Both the position numbers and the translations under genes were made by a program. The notes beneath the pieces were generated by a model. It worked only from the letters and a program-made list of their open reading frames with translations, was not told the DNA's origin and did not search any database. Positions 48,990 to 61,443 of a DNA stretch of 64,000 nucleotides are shown in pieces. The stretch covers positions 232,496 through 296,495 of the forward strand of contig CABFPE010000522.1 of assembly GCA_900660155.1 (NCBI GenBank), given 5' to 3'. This stretch comes from Hofstenia miamia. Its lineage: Eukaryota > Xenacoelomorpha > Acoela > Hofsteniidae. The stretch's first letter is position 1. Every line of letters starts with the position of its first letter.

Positions 48990-50700
48990 AGTACCATCAG
49001 CCTTTAGTTGCTTTCATATTACTAAAGTTCTTCCACTGCTTACACCTTCCAATGGATACTCGTTCCTCACTTGCCCTTTAGTTGGCAGTGTGGAATACTT
49101 GAAGGAAAGTTCGGACTTCACTTACTTTTCGTCCATGTACCCATTAGTTGGTATTGCAGACTACTCCTTATATTAGTTTTGTTGCCATTTGTCGTCATGC
49201 CTTTTAGTTGGTGGTGAGGACTACTGGGCATTATGGCAGTTCTGCTACTGTTGGTCTTTGTGCCCTCTAGTTAGCAGTGACGACTACTAGGTAGTTCTTT
49301 TACTCCTCCCACTGCCTATGTGCTCTCAGTCTCGCTCTCAACTTCCAGCTCAGTGTGTTTGTCTCACTCTCGACCAGTTTGATTGGCACTGCATCTGATC
49401 ATATGCTCCTCTTTTTGGTGATTGCTTTTTCATCTTTCTGTTCAATATTCCTAAACTGAGTTAATAAATGTAAGTCCCATGTTTCAGGGTTATAATTTAT
49501 ATTAGTTTTTGCTGCTCTTCTAGGCATTACTCTTGGTTGTATTTCATCATCCTTGACATCATGTTGAAATTCCTTTGAATTCGTCCTCTGGTAGGCTATC
49601 TAATTTGCTAATTTCATACGTGTTTTCTCCATCATTTTGTTCTAGTTTGAACTCCGTGTTTTCATCTAGGTTTGCTCCCTCAATGTCAGTTATAGCCCTT
49701 TTTAGATTTTGAAAATGTAGTCTCCTGTCATTATTTAATACATATTCATTGTTATTTAGCACTTTTATAATCGTGTATGGACCTGACCATATGGTCTTAA
49801 ATTTCTGTACCTGGTTTACATCATTTACCTTAATGGGTGTAAAGGCCTATTTTGTGCACATGTAAATTCACTCGTAGAGTCCATATGGTGTTTTGAATGC
49901 TGTCTTCTTGATATCTTTTTGTTCCATTTGCACCTGCCAGTATGGCTTGCATAGATCTATCACTGTAAAATACTTGTGTTTGCTCACTTCATACAACATG
50001 TTCTTGATTCTGGATAGCAGATATGAATTTTTCTTTGTAATTTCATTCAATTTTCTGAAGTCAATACACAGCCTACACTTCTGTCCTTGTTTGATGAATA
50101 CTGTTGGTGCTGCACACAGACTTTCACTAGGTCTAATAATTTTGTTGTCAATAAGTTTGTTTAGTATCCTATTGTATTCATCTTTTAGCTGTTTACGTAC
50201 TCTCTGTACTGGTAGTTCAATCGGTTTGTCTGTTTTAGTGACAATTTTGTGAGTTTTGCCAATAGCTTGTATAACACTAATTTTGCCAAAATTAAAGATT
50301 CTGCTGTGTTTCTGTAATAGTTGTTGTAACTGTTCTCTCTCACTCTGTTTTAAGTGTTTGTAGTCTTTTTCTTTGATTTCCAGTATTCTTTCTTCTTCTT
50401 CCGCTTTCATCCCCATGCCCTTTAGTTGGCTGTGGGAATTACTTGTATTGATGTTGTTCATCCACACTTCCTGTAGTTGACATTGTGGATTGCTATGTGG
50501 GTTCATCTGTGTGCCTTTTAGTTGGCATTGTGAATTACTAGCTCCATTGTTTTTTTCTGTGCTTCTTTCTTCTTTTTCAGCTTTCATCCCTGCGCCCTTT
50601 AGTTGGCTGTGGGAATTACTTGCCGTGATGGTGTTGACATTGTGAATTATTTTGTGCTTTCATCCATGTGCTCTTTAGTTGGCATTGCAAATTACTAACT
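48990..50700 (-). repeat. Degenerate repeat array within the retroelement fossil
   Basis: The + strand word CCTTTAGTTGGCATTGTGAA and variants recurs about ten times, in two groups (48990-49300 and 50400-50700). On the - strand it corresponds to a peptide repeat of the type NSQCQLKG. It is part of the fossil element, not a host satellite. Confidence 0.7.
49868..50587 (-). mobile_element. Ty3/Gypsy-type retroelement fossil, RT region
   Basis: The - strand carries the front of a Gypsy-class reverse transcriptase, with the CRLCIDFRKLNEITKKNSY and YFTVIDLCKPYWQVQM blocks preceded by the KIVTKTDKPIELP region and a low-complexity peptide-repeat linker. The element is old and broken, and no LTR pair was found. 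Strand and position tie it to the coding-like pieces at 46560-48500. Confidence 0.8.
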
Positions 50701-50771
50701 CCCAATTTTTCTTCTATAGATTTCCATATTGTTCTGATGCTAGATTTGTATTATTTTTATTGCAGAAATAA

Positions 50772-51065
50772 TTAAACTCCTTTAAATTCTCTTCCCCTAT
50801 CAGCCCAAATCTTTTTCACATTATTCCAGTTATCAAATTTTCTAAAAGCAGACAACACATGACTAGCAGTTTTATTATATAATGAGTGTACACAAAATTT
50901 TTTTGACAAAATATAATAACAAACAAGCAAGTACTTTATCCCTCTATTGTGTAATGATAGACTTTCAACAACTGCCAAATCCATAGTCCATATTTCATCA
51001 ATGCCAATTGCAATAACATGCTGACGTGGGAATTTTCTCACAGCTGACTTGTGTATATTGTACAA
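50772..51065 (-). mobile_element. Integrase fossil, Polinton/Maverick-like
   Basis: The - strand encodes part of a retroviral-type integrase core: DEIWTMDLAVVESLS, then NRGIKYLLVCYY and KKIWADRGREFKG. The DIW-x-MDL and NRGIKYLL wording resembles Polinton integrases more than Gypsy ones. It lies upstream of the Gypsy-type RT in reading order, which is not the usual Gypsy order, so two nested or abutting elements are likely. It is an old, broken fragment. Confidence 0.65.
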
Positions 51066-51985
51066 AAAGTTTCTTAATTCATAACCAGATGTGTTATCTT
51101 GTTGACATTGTAGTTGTTGTGTGGATGTTTGAACAGCATTGCATTTTACTTATATATCATCTTGAATGAAGGGGGTTTGTTGTTGTTGTGTAGAATAATG
51201 GTTACTCAATTTTAGCGGTATACTGTTGTAATTATTGATGTAATATTTCACGTTTTTTTTCACCAAACACGGTTTTCCTTTTAAATAAGCTTACATGCAC
51301 TAATGTTGTACCAGGTATTTTGTTTAATGGCATTTTGTTTCATTTCTTTAACTTGCAATTGACTGAATGGAAATATTTATATGTAATAGTTTTTAACTAT
51401 CAACTAAATTACAAATGTTGAATTATTAGAACTCAAATTGTTTTAATTGCTTTTGTTTAAGTGCAATTGACTGAATGGAATTATTTTGTTTAATTTCTTA
51501 TTTTTAACTAATGACTAAATTTTTAAAAAAATGCGGACTAAACTTTGAAACAAAAATATTACATCAGACGTCACGATCAAGTAATTTAAAAATTACTGAG
51601 AGTATTTTTATAAAATCCTTGCAACCAAGTTTAAACACAAAAGAAGACTATATTTATAAATTAAGTTTGCCACTTTTTAAAATTTAAAAAATTATAATTA
51701 TTATTGTAAAATCTAGTAAATTTAGAGGGAATAATTTGTAAAACTGACGATGACTTTGTAAGTCGAAATATATCTCTGCATGTTCTTATTAAGGTTAATT
51801 AAGCTCCTAAAAAACGACACATTATTCAAATAAATTACAAATGTTGAATTATTAGAAGTCAAATTCTTTGTAGACGTTTTGCTTTTGAATTTATTGTGTA
51901 GCTCACTACATGCATTTGCAAGTTTATATGTTTAGAACAAAGGCAGTACATATAATAGAATTGTGACTAATTTGGCGATACAAAA
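51066..51985. other. No gene recognised
   Basis: AT-rich. At 51742-51769 the motif ACTGACGATGACTTTGTAAG followed by TCGAAAT resembles a GATGAC...GTCGAAA motif common near mobile-element ends. Confidence 0.4.
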
Positions 51986-51989
51986 CAAT

Positions 51990-52262
51990 GGAAAAGTGAA
52001 AGACTGTGTGACGCATACAATCACGTAAAACAAACCCTATAAACCAAATAAAGCTGAAAAAAGGTGTGTAAGTCGACAAAGCATTGCAAGCAGAAAACCC
52101 GTGTAATGTATGCAGTCACACAGAGTAATAATCCAAATAAAAGTGAAAAAACATGCAAAAGTTGGACAAAAGCAGTGAAAGCAGAAAACCCATATAATGT
52201 ATACAGTCATGCAAAGTCATAAACCAAATAAAAGTGAGAAATGTGCAAAGTCGAGAAAAGAT
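51990..52262. repeat. Three-unit tandem repeat, period about 90 bp
   Basis: Each unit carries an AGCAGAAAACCC-like word, TGTAATGTATGCAGTCA or a variant, and CCAAATAAAAGTGA. The clearest unit starts are near 52093 and 52183. The first unit (51997) is the most diverged. Confidence 0.8.
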
Positions 52263-52529
52263 GTATCACTCTACAAATGTGTACAACCTGAAAAATCTGT
52301 ATAAACCAAAAAGAAATGCAGAGAGAAGAAGATTACCATGTAAAAACTAATATATAATAATATTGTATATTGAAACGCATGTGTGTGTATGTATAAATTA
52401 TATTAATAACATTGGATGTATAATTTTTAGGAAATAAAATTGCACCTTTATGCATAAAACCCTGTTTACTCTTTCCAAAAATGTAGCTTGCTTTTTTCGC
52501 ATATCATACCTTTAAGTATAATAAATATT

Positions 52530-54215
52530 TTCCCATTTTTTGAAAATGAATTAAAACATATGGAATTTTCTTACAATGAAATAGCAGTGTATATTAACAA
52601 AAACGAGATGCAGCTTTTTACATGTAATGCTAGAAACATGTTAAAAATTGTACATTGTAAACAGTTGAACTGTTAGGAATTTTTATGGATAAATTAGCCA
52701 GCAATGCATTATCGCAAATGCGACGGAAACCCAATGTATGAAAATGAGGGTAAGTGTGCATAACATGTGATATAGCCAGGTATATTAACAAAAATGTGTA
52801 ATGAAGTTAGCTATATAAATTAGTCACTATATCAAAACATTCAAATGTTAACTAAATTGAGCCTCAACATGTATATGAATCGTTGTAAAGTAAATTGGTC
52901 CGTAAATATCACAAAAAGGATTCTGCCTGTAAATGTCACAAAAATCAACCACCCTTAAATGTCATAAATCACTAATTAATCTAGCTACTTGAAAATCCAT
53001 TAGTGATAATCTTAACAATGTCAAATATGTGAGTCACTAATTAAACCCGCTCTTGAAATCCATTAGTCAGCTAAGTGTTACGAGAACTTCAAGGTGTCCA
53101 ATTGGAACGGGCCTTCATTATTATAACTACTAATATGACAATATTGCAATTAGTTACCATCATGATATAGCACATTGCATTCAAAGTAGTATCTAGAGTC
53201 CTGTGAGTACTCGAAATTTAAACACTAACAGATTTTGAGTTGGTCGAATCAATTCGAGTTTTATTGATTTAAATGAATAGTACAGTGTATGTTTCCTTAA
53301 TTGAAAACAATAATATTGTTTTCTAATTAAAATATTATCTGAATAAAGAACATCTTATCTTATCAATTTTCATAATATTGGCTTTACAGAAGGAAACCTT
53401 ACAAATGAACATAAATGATTACTTTTATCAAATCTCTGGATTTGTCATATAGAAAGAAAACAGTGTTTTGGGCATGTGATACAATGAACTGTCAGTTCTT
53501 AAGTTGATTAATCTCTCAACCCATGGAAAATTTACTCTATCATGGCTCCTGATATCCGCAAATTATGGGAAATTCTACAGACTGTATAAAGGACTATTAT
53601 AAATTGGTATATCGATGGAACATCCAACAACCGGATATATTATTATTGTCACCATTTACTAATAATCAATGTAAATTTAGATTTGTTGTGAAACCATTGT
53701 AGCTAGTAATATTAATAAATCATTCTGTTTTTTCTTGTCTATTTTATTAGCAATATTTTATAAAAATAAGAACTAGTACATGTAGAAAAAAGAGTGTGAA
53801 TAAATTACATCAAATGCATAGACGTTTTAATCATTAGACGTGCTTGTGTGCATGTGTAATTTTTTACAATGAAATAACAATGTATTTGAAAAAACGAAAA
53901 ATTGAAGTCTTTTTGCATGTAATGTATTGATCCCTGAAACGAATTAAATTTGTACATAGTACCAGTTAAACAATAGAACCACATGGAAAATTTTTACCGA
54001 TAAATGAGTTAGCAATAATAACGACTGTGCATGGGATCTATGAGAGGGCAGTGTTCTCTAAAAACGTTATGTAGCATTTGTATGTAATGTAATGATTACC
54101 CGAAAAATGAATTAAACACACACAAGTGTAAGCCATGCAAACTAAATATATACCAACCAAATCATGTAATAGCCGTATACATTAGTCACTATAGCAAACA
54201 CGTGCTTATAAATCA
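52530..54215. repeat. Diverged direct repeat, about 1.3 kb apart; no gene
   Basis: 52560-52840 and 53860-54210 share an ordered series of words: TTACAATGAAATARCARTGTAT, CATGTAATG, GATAAATKAGYYAGCAAT and ATTAGTCACTATA. Smaller repeats of GTAAATGTCACAAAAA occur near 52905-52970. Coding signal is absent. This may be the flank of an unknown element. Confidence 0.6.
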
Positions 54216-54909
54216 GGCATTAATTAATTAATTAATGGTGGAAAAGTAAGTCGAATTTTTTTATTGTGCATATTTTAAACATAATTTAAAATTTTATACG
54301 ATATGCCTATGAATAATGAAATTGTTAACAAATTTAATGAATTAAGAACTTAGTAAATTGTTCAAGAGGCAAGACTTTAGATGATGCACTATTATTGAGA
54401 CACGAGTCTATTTTGTCTGCACTTAAAAGTTTATTGATATTGGGAAATACTGTCAGTCATCATGAAGAAAGTTACTCCAATATTTTAAAAATAAATAAAT
54501 TAAACCAAAAAAGCAGCTATTATATTAAATTTACAAGCAAAAATTTAGCGAATAAAGAACCTATAACAAGTACTGATATTTCAAATGTTACTCAAGATAT
54601 TCTTAAAGAAATTCAAGATACTAAGGACTTTCCATTAGAAAGATATTCCCAAATAAGAATAATGAACTTGTTTTTGCTTGTGAATCTAAAGCTGATGTTG
54701 AGGTTATTAAGAATAATATCAGGAAAAATATGTCTTATAATTGTGTAGAATACAAAAAGATTGCACCTAAGCTAAAAATTCTAAGTGTACCGAGTTATTT
54801 TTTGGAAAACTTAAGTACACCTGAAATCAAAGAAAAATTTTAGTTGAAAACTCAAAGTTGCAAAATTTGTGTGGTTTAAATGATTCAATGTTTGAAATAT
54901 TATTTACTA

Positions 54910-56162
54910 AGATTAACGGATATAGCAAAACCTCAATTATGTTCGTCAAATTATCCCCAAAAGTACGGAAATTCTTGCTTGACAACAGCATACATATTGG
55001 TCTTCAGATGTGCAAGGTCAGTGAACATTTTTATGTGCGTATATGTTCTAACTGTGGAATTTGTGGACACTCAAGAAATAAGTGTTTAAGAAAATCACAT
55101 GTGTGCATGTTCTGTGCAGACAATCACATATATACAAATTTTCCAAATAAGAACAATCCTTGTAAATATAAAAGTGTAAATTGCAGCACTTCATACCCTG
55201 AGAAATGTAATCATTCTACTTCTTCGAAAGATTGTCCTATTTATTTGTCTAATATTAAGGTAATAATGCAGAGAACAGAAACTGATAATTGACTAACACA
55301 ATTAGAAAACGTACAACTTCACGATTCTTACCTAATTAAGTCTAATTTAAACAATTATGCAACTCCTTTCATACCAAGTGAGGCATGTCAAAGTAACAAT
55401 ATTTATAATTATTCATCTTCCTTATAACTAGAAGCTCCATGGATTTTAGTTCTTAATTGTAGATCTCTAAGAAACATAAAAGATTTAAATTCCTTATTAA
55501 TTGATATTCTCACATATGAAATAGATGTCTGCATANAGATTAACGGATATAGCAAAACCTCAATTATGTTCGTCAAATTATCCCCAAAAGTACGGAAATT
55601 CTTGCTTGACAACAGCATACATATTGGTCTTCAGATGTGCAAGGTCAGTGAACATTTTTATGTGCGTATATGTTCTAACTGTGGAATTTGTGGACACTCA
55701 AGAAATAAGTGTTTAAGAAAATCACATGTGTGCATGTTCTGTGCAGACAATCACATATATACAAATTTTCCAAATAAGAACAATCCTTGTAAATATAAAA
55801 GTGTAAATTGCAGCACTTCATACCCTGAGAAATGTAATCATTCTACTTCTTCGAAAGATTGTCCTATTTATTTGTCTAATATTAAGGTAATAATGCAGAG
55901 AACAGAAACTGATAATTGACTAACACAATTAGAAAACGTACAACTTCACGATTCTTACCTAATTAAGTCTAATTTAAACAATTATGCAACTCCTTTCATA
56001 CCAAGTGAGGCATGTCAAAGTAACAATATTTATAATTATTCATCTTCCTTATAACTAGAAGCTCCATGGATTTTAGTTCTTAATTGTAGATCTCTAAGAA
56101 ACATAAAAGATTTAAATTCCTTATTAATTGATATTCTCACATATGAAATAGATGTCTGCATA
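54910..56162. repeat. 626-bp duplicate around a single N (assembly overlap)
   Basis: 54910-55535 and 55537-56162 appear identical, with the N at 55536 between them. Counted once, the LINE ORF1-to-endonuclease order becomes normal. Confidence 0.92.
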
Positions 56163-56764
56163 GTTAGTGAAACTTGGTTTGATTTTGAAATATCTGAAAG
56201 TTATCCTCAACTGGCTGGATATTTTTGTTCTAAAAAAGATCGGGAAATTTCGAATAAAAGTCACAGAGGTGGTGGTGTATGCATTTCTGTTAAAAGCAAT
56301 ATTGAAAGTAATCTCGTAATATTTAATGAAGCAATTAATATAGAATTATTGTGGATCAAAATACTGTTTGATAAGAAGTTAATGTATATTTCCGGATTGT
56401 ATAATCCACCAAATTTAACGGTTGCTAAGAAAAATGAATTGCGAGATTGTATCTTTGATTGCATTGTAAATTTAATTTTTTGTAACCAGGCATTATTTTT
56501 TATTATTGGTGGTGACTTTAATGATCTCAATGTTGATGATCTGTCAAGTTTTATATGTATGACAAAACTCAATCATAAAAATACAAGAAAATAAAGAAAC
56601 CTAGATATCGTTATAACCTCTCATCCTAATTTATATAAAAATTGTTATACATTTCAAGCTGGGGTTTCTACAGATCATCTTAGATTAATAGCAGAACCTT
56701 CACTTATAAGAGGTATAGAAAAAGTGGCAATTCCATTTGAAATTATTAATGGAAAAAATATTGA

Positions 56765-57640
56765 AAAACTCTGCGCTGTGAAAGACTGGTGTAATAACAA
56801 CAACCTATCGATGAATGAAGAAAAAACGGTTGAAATGATTTTTTTCTAAGGGTAGCTCTCCTTTGACTACTGCACAATACCCATCTAGTAAACTCTTTCG
56901 AGCCATTAAAATCCTTGTAGTGTACATTGATAATGCCTTGTCATTTGAAGAACATGTCTTAAGGCTTCTACGAAAATGCAGAAGCAAAATGTTCCTTCTA
57001 AATAAGTTAAAGGCACAAGGTTACTCCTTACGCGAGCTCAAGATACTTTACACTGCGTTGATATTGCCAAACATAACCTATTCGGTCTCAGTATGGGGAG
57101 GATGCAGGAAGTCATTACAACAACTCATAGACAAACTACAGAGGAAGGCAATGCGACTGGGATATACGGATAACTTTGAATCTATCGAAACAATTGTGAG
57201 AAAATGAGATGAAAAGCTGTTGAAGAGAATGTACTATGAGGACCATTTACTATCAGATCTAGTACCTGGAAGAAGTGACTATGCCTCTACAAGTCTCCGG
57301 GAACGTTTACCAGCCCCTGAAAGAGATATTGATTGGAGATTTATTTTTCCAAACAGATTCTTCAAGAAATACTAGCATTCTCGCTGTAACCTCCACTATC
57401 TACCATATTCACACGTTACGAAATCATCAATCTAGAAATTGTCTTTGCTTCCTATTTGCATTATCTACTTCCCAAGTCTCCAACCCTTACCAAAAACACC
57501 GACACGAAAAGAAGACAACACCAGAGCTATCACGTCCGTGAAGTGCAGCAAATAACTCTGCAAGTGAAGTGAATTTTATTACAATTTGTAAATTTAGTCA
57601 GTTTGATGTGTTTCATTCTGAAATAAAGAATTTCTAATTT
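56765..57640 (+). mobile_element. Second LINE, 5'-truncated, nested in the first
   Basis: It starts VKDWCNNNNLSMNEEKT, the thumb region of an RT, and runs through VYIDNALSFEEHV, YTALILPNITYSVSVWGGC and LPAPERDIDWRFIFP. Its 3' end has AATAAAG near 57620. The host LINE breaks off after IEIN-type sequence near 56750 and resumes at about 57645 with NINFEEFEEIIRYD. It is a different LINE family from its host. A target duplication is not clear. Stops near 56850 and 57205 show decay. Confidence 0.8.
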
Positions 57641-59504
57641 CAAAATGAATAATATAAATTTTGAAGAATTTGAAGAAATCATACGATACGATATTGATAA
57701 AGGGACTGCATTACTTTGTAAGACGATCAAGAGTTGCATTGACAGAGCATGTCCAATCATTATTGTTAAAATCACAAACAAGGATCCAATTTTCATGACT
57801 CCTCAAATTAAATATTTGAGAAAAATGTAGCAATTAATGCGTAAAAAACAATTTCATAGAGCAAATGAAATGTTTGAAAGAATTAATAAAAAATTAAAAG
57901 AAGTATTTCAAGGAAAAATCCAAAAAAAATGGTGGACTTCTGTAAATCAACTTATGGGACGCAATACACTATCAAAGATGAATAATGAATTTGATGCAAA
58001 TGAAATCAACAAAATGTTTCCTAATATACCAAATGATTTGAATTACAAACAACCTAGAACTCCTAGTATATATAGTGAAGAGATTCCAACCCTAACAATG
58101 CATCAAGTATATCATGCATTGAAAAGTGTCAAAAAGACATACGACGGAATACTATATTGGTTTATAAAAAAATTTTCGTATAGAATTACACACATAGTTC
58201 ATTATATATTTACGGCATCGCTAAGAACTGCTAAATTCCCGAAAATTTGGAAAACTGCTATAATAATACCAATTCCAAAATCACAACCGGCAAAACTACA
58301 TAATTTAAGACCAATTAGCATCATTTCAATATTGTCAAGAACTTTTGAAAAACTTGTATTTAATTTTCACATCAAAGATATCTACAATAATCATTTAAAT
58401 ATAAATCAGCATGGATTCCAAACAAATGGAACAACAACAAATGCTGTTATTGAAATGCAAAATAGAATTCTGTCATACAAAAATGAAAATTATGATTATG
58501 TAAGATTAATCAGCCTTGATATAAAGAAAGCCTTTGACAATGTAAATTACTACATTTTATTTGAAAAATTAAATAATATAACAAATTTAGATCCGTACAT
58601 CATTAATTGGCTTGATAGTTTTATTGGGAACAGACAACAAATGATTAAATATAATAACAGACTTTCGGATATGGAAAAGATCAACAAAGGTGTTTCTCAA
58701 GGCTCAGTTTGTGGCCCATTTCTGTTCAATATATGTATTGATTCTTTAAATTGTGGCTTGAAATATTACAAATGGTTCTATTATTAAGTATGCTGATGAT
58801 ACACTGATTTGTCTTCCAACTCTTGAAAATTTAGACTTAACACATTCAATTAATGATAAGATCAAATCTTGGTGTGAAGAAAACAAATTTGAAATTAAAA
58901 AGTCGCTGGAAATTATTATACCATTGAAGAGAAAATTTGTTGATAATATATCTAAAATTGATTGCTATTCCTCAGTAACAACAATGAAATATCTTGGATT
59001 TACCATAAATAACAAGCTTTCATTTAAAAAAATATTGCTCAAGTTTATAAAAGATTAATGAGAAATTTCTATATAATATTAAAAGTAAAAAGATTTTTAA
59101 ATCAAGATGAAACTGAAATTTTATTTAATTCTCAAGTTAATTCTATTATAACTTCCGGCATAGAAGTATATGCAGGTGAATCAGAAACATCTTTATCTAA
59201 GTTTAACAACATATACAAGAAAGCGTTTAAATATAAAATTATTACTAAAAAAAATTAAATATTTTTAACATCATTAAAGCAAAAGAGAAAGCATTGCATT
59301 AACACGAAAACAATTCATTAGCAACAGAACTGAATACGCTACATTAAAATTAAGAAAAAACAATCCACCAAAGTTATTCTCATCAAAGACCATATTCCCA
59401 GATCGATATTTCTCATGTTATTAATTATTTATATTTCTTTTAGTTTAGTAGTTTGTAGTGTAATTTACTGTATTGTAAGCTTAATTAAAGTTTATTATTA
59501 TGAA

Positions 59505-60300
59505 TTCTTTGAATGCCCTACGAGATTCAATATTTGAGGCACTTCTAGGGGCAGCAAAGTTCTTGTTCATTCGACAATTTATAAAATGTTTACATGTTTT
59601 GTTCTTTTCACGAATTAATGCTTTACAAGTGTCAGATATCCACTGTTTGTTATGGATTTAAATATTTTCCCTTCAGGGCAAAATCTGTTGAGATAACCTG
59701 AAAAATGTGAGATTTTTTAGCATTTCAATTATATGCAGAATATACATGGAACCAATTTTCTGATGAGCGGGAGGATTTAAAATTTATATTTTCAATACAC
59801 TTTTCACGAGTTTTAATCCATTTCATGGTAATTTTTTAGGTTGAATGAGACTTATAAACTTTGATAAATGTAAAACTTTGATAAGAGAATGGGCCGTCAG
59901 AATTGGAGTACTGGAAGTGTTTATTATTATTCTCAGCTAATACAATGTAGTCAATTAGAGTCCTCCTCGATGAAGTGATTCTGGTAGGCAATGCTTTATT
60001 AGTCAATATAAGATTAAATGTGTTCAAAACAGATTCATTGTACATTGATCATTAGCATTAAAATAATTAAGGTTCCAAAAATTACTAGGTCTTTATTTTC
60101 AGAACAGGCAAGTGATGATTCTTGTAGTTGTTGAATAAAAAAATTGGCGAATTTCTTATGCGGACAGTAGGATACATTTAATAATTGCTTTTTAAATCGA
60201 GAATTTTTAATTGGATTAGTAACTTCAACCCAGCCTGTCAAAATTTGATGCGTTAGTACTATTAATATCNCACAATACAAAACACATGACAATTAAATGT
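59505..60300 (-). mobile_element. LINE endonuclease fragment, antisense to the neighbouring LINE
   Basis: The - strand reads LACSENKDLVIFGTLIIL (a decayed GDFN block), then ALPTRITSSRRTLIDYIVL and NSDGPFSYQSFT. These are the PTR-x-S-x-TLIDYI and final S/TDH-type blocks of a LINE endonuclease. The Asp and His catalytic sites are replaced, so it is dead. The 3' RT part is absent. Confidence 0.7.
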
Positions 60301-61443
60301 TTAAACAAATTCAATTAAAAATTAACAAACAAACAACGTTTCNATAAACGTACATGGTAAAACCCTCATACATGTTTAAGACAAGACAAAACTGTAATTT
60401 ATTCTACACATTGCTTATAATGATCATATATATCGTACTATTAAATTTGTCTATCAGGCTAGTTTATCATCATTGTTGTTGGGGGGATTCTGTAGGAAAC
60501 AAATGCAATGTGCATTTACACATTATGAATTTCAAAAGGTAGCATCTAAATTAATGGTTAATATACAAGTCAAACGTGATGACATTCACAATACAAAACA
60601 CATGACAATTAAATGTTTAAACAAATTCAATTAAAAATTAACAAACAAACAACGTTTCTATAAAGTCCATAATAAATTTAACATCAGACAGTGTATTCAC
60701 AGCAATTTATTTATATAAAATTATTTTTTTAAAAGAAATATCTCTAAAACTAACTAGAGATAATATTGTAAAAAAAATGTAACATCCTCCACCTGGCCTA
60801 TTTGCACCATGTATTATTGCTAATAATTATCACTCAGTAAATTGCGGGTGAGGAGTTACTAAGTTATTGAACTGCCAAACTTTTCCTCTTTGTGTAACTA
60901 GTTAAGTTAATCAAATAACTATCACTGTTTAGGTGATGGAGCCATGTGACGTTTCCTCTTCAGTTCTCCTGTGGGCTACTGCCTGACGCAACACATTTCC
61001 TCTCCTTCATGAACAATGACTTAATCCACTGCACCATCTCAGCTCAAAAGGAACTAATTATGTATACCTTACCTTAGCTCAGTGCATGCACTCATGTCAA
61101 GTTGTAACTGACTTAAACTCAATTTTTGTAAGGTGTTTGTTGATTTGTTCAAGTAAAGCAACCAGGCATTGACACTAACTGCATTTAAATAATATTCAGG
61201 TAGCCATTACCGTAAAACTACTGGCTTTATAATTTAACTAATACGATTGCAGTTTCCTATACTCACATTTAATAGTAATACATGTGAGGTCATTCTTGTA
61301 GTTGTTGAATAAAAAAATTGGCGAATTTCTTATGCGGACAGTAGGATACATTTAATAATTGCTTTTTAAATCGAGAATTTTTAATTGGATTAGTAACTTC
61401 AACCCAGCCTGTCAAAATTTGATGCGTTAGTACTATTAATATC
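60118..61443. repeat. Scrambled contig overlaps around two single Ns
   Basis: 60118-60269 (152 bp) recurs at 61292-61443, and 60271-60342 (72 bp, enclosed by Ns at 60270 and 60343) recurs at 60587-60658. The small contigs were placed next to, not over, the sequence they belong to. Order here is unreliable. Confidence 0.88.

Larger units (their letters stand above)
54395..59502 (+). mobile_element. Jockey/CR1-like LINE, near full length but degenerate
   Basis: ORF1 (54395-55292) ends in zinc knuckles: ICSNCGICGHSRNKC, then CMFCADNH and a third Cys-rich block. The endonuclease (56080-56700) shows CIVSETWFDFE, RGGGVCIS, IIGGDFNDLN and the STDH site. The reverse transcriptase (57837-59260) shows LRPISIISILSRTFEKLV, INQHGFQTNGTTT, LISLDIKKAFDNV and KGVSQGSVCGPFLFN. 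A +1-type shift near 58780 precedes KYADDTLICLP, the catalytic box with Tyr for Phe. The element ends in an AT-rich tail near 59500. A stop at 57828 and other shifts mean it is inactive as written. 54910-55535 is repeated at 55537-56162 around the N at 55536, and another LINE interrupts it at 56765. Confidence 0.88.

Noticed and set aside
48179-49176. + strand frames of 60-120 codons
   Set aside because: Antisense to the broken retroelement pieces, with no domains of their own.
51990-52262. CRISPR-like array
   Set aside because: Units are ~90-bp diverged tandem repeats without short identical repeats and unique spacers, in an animal genome.
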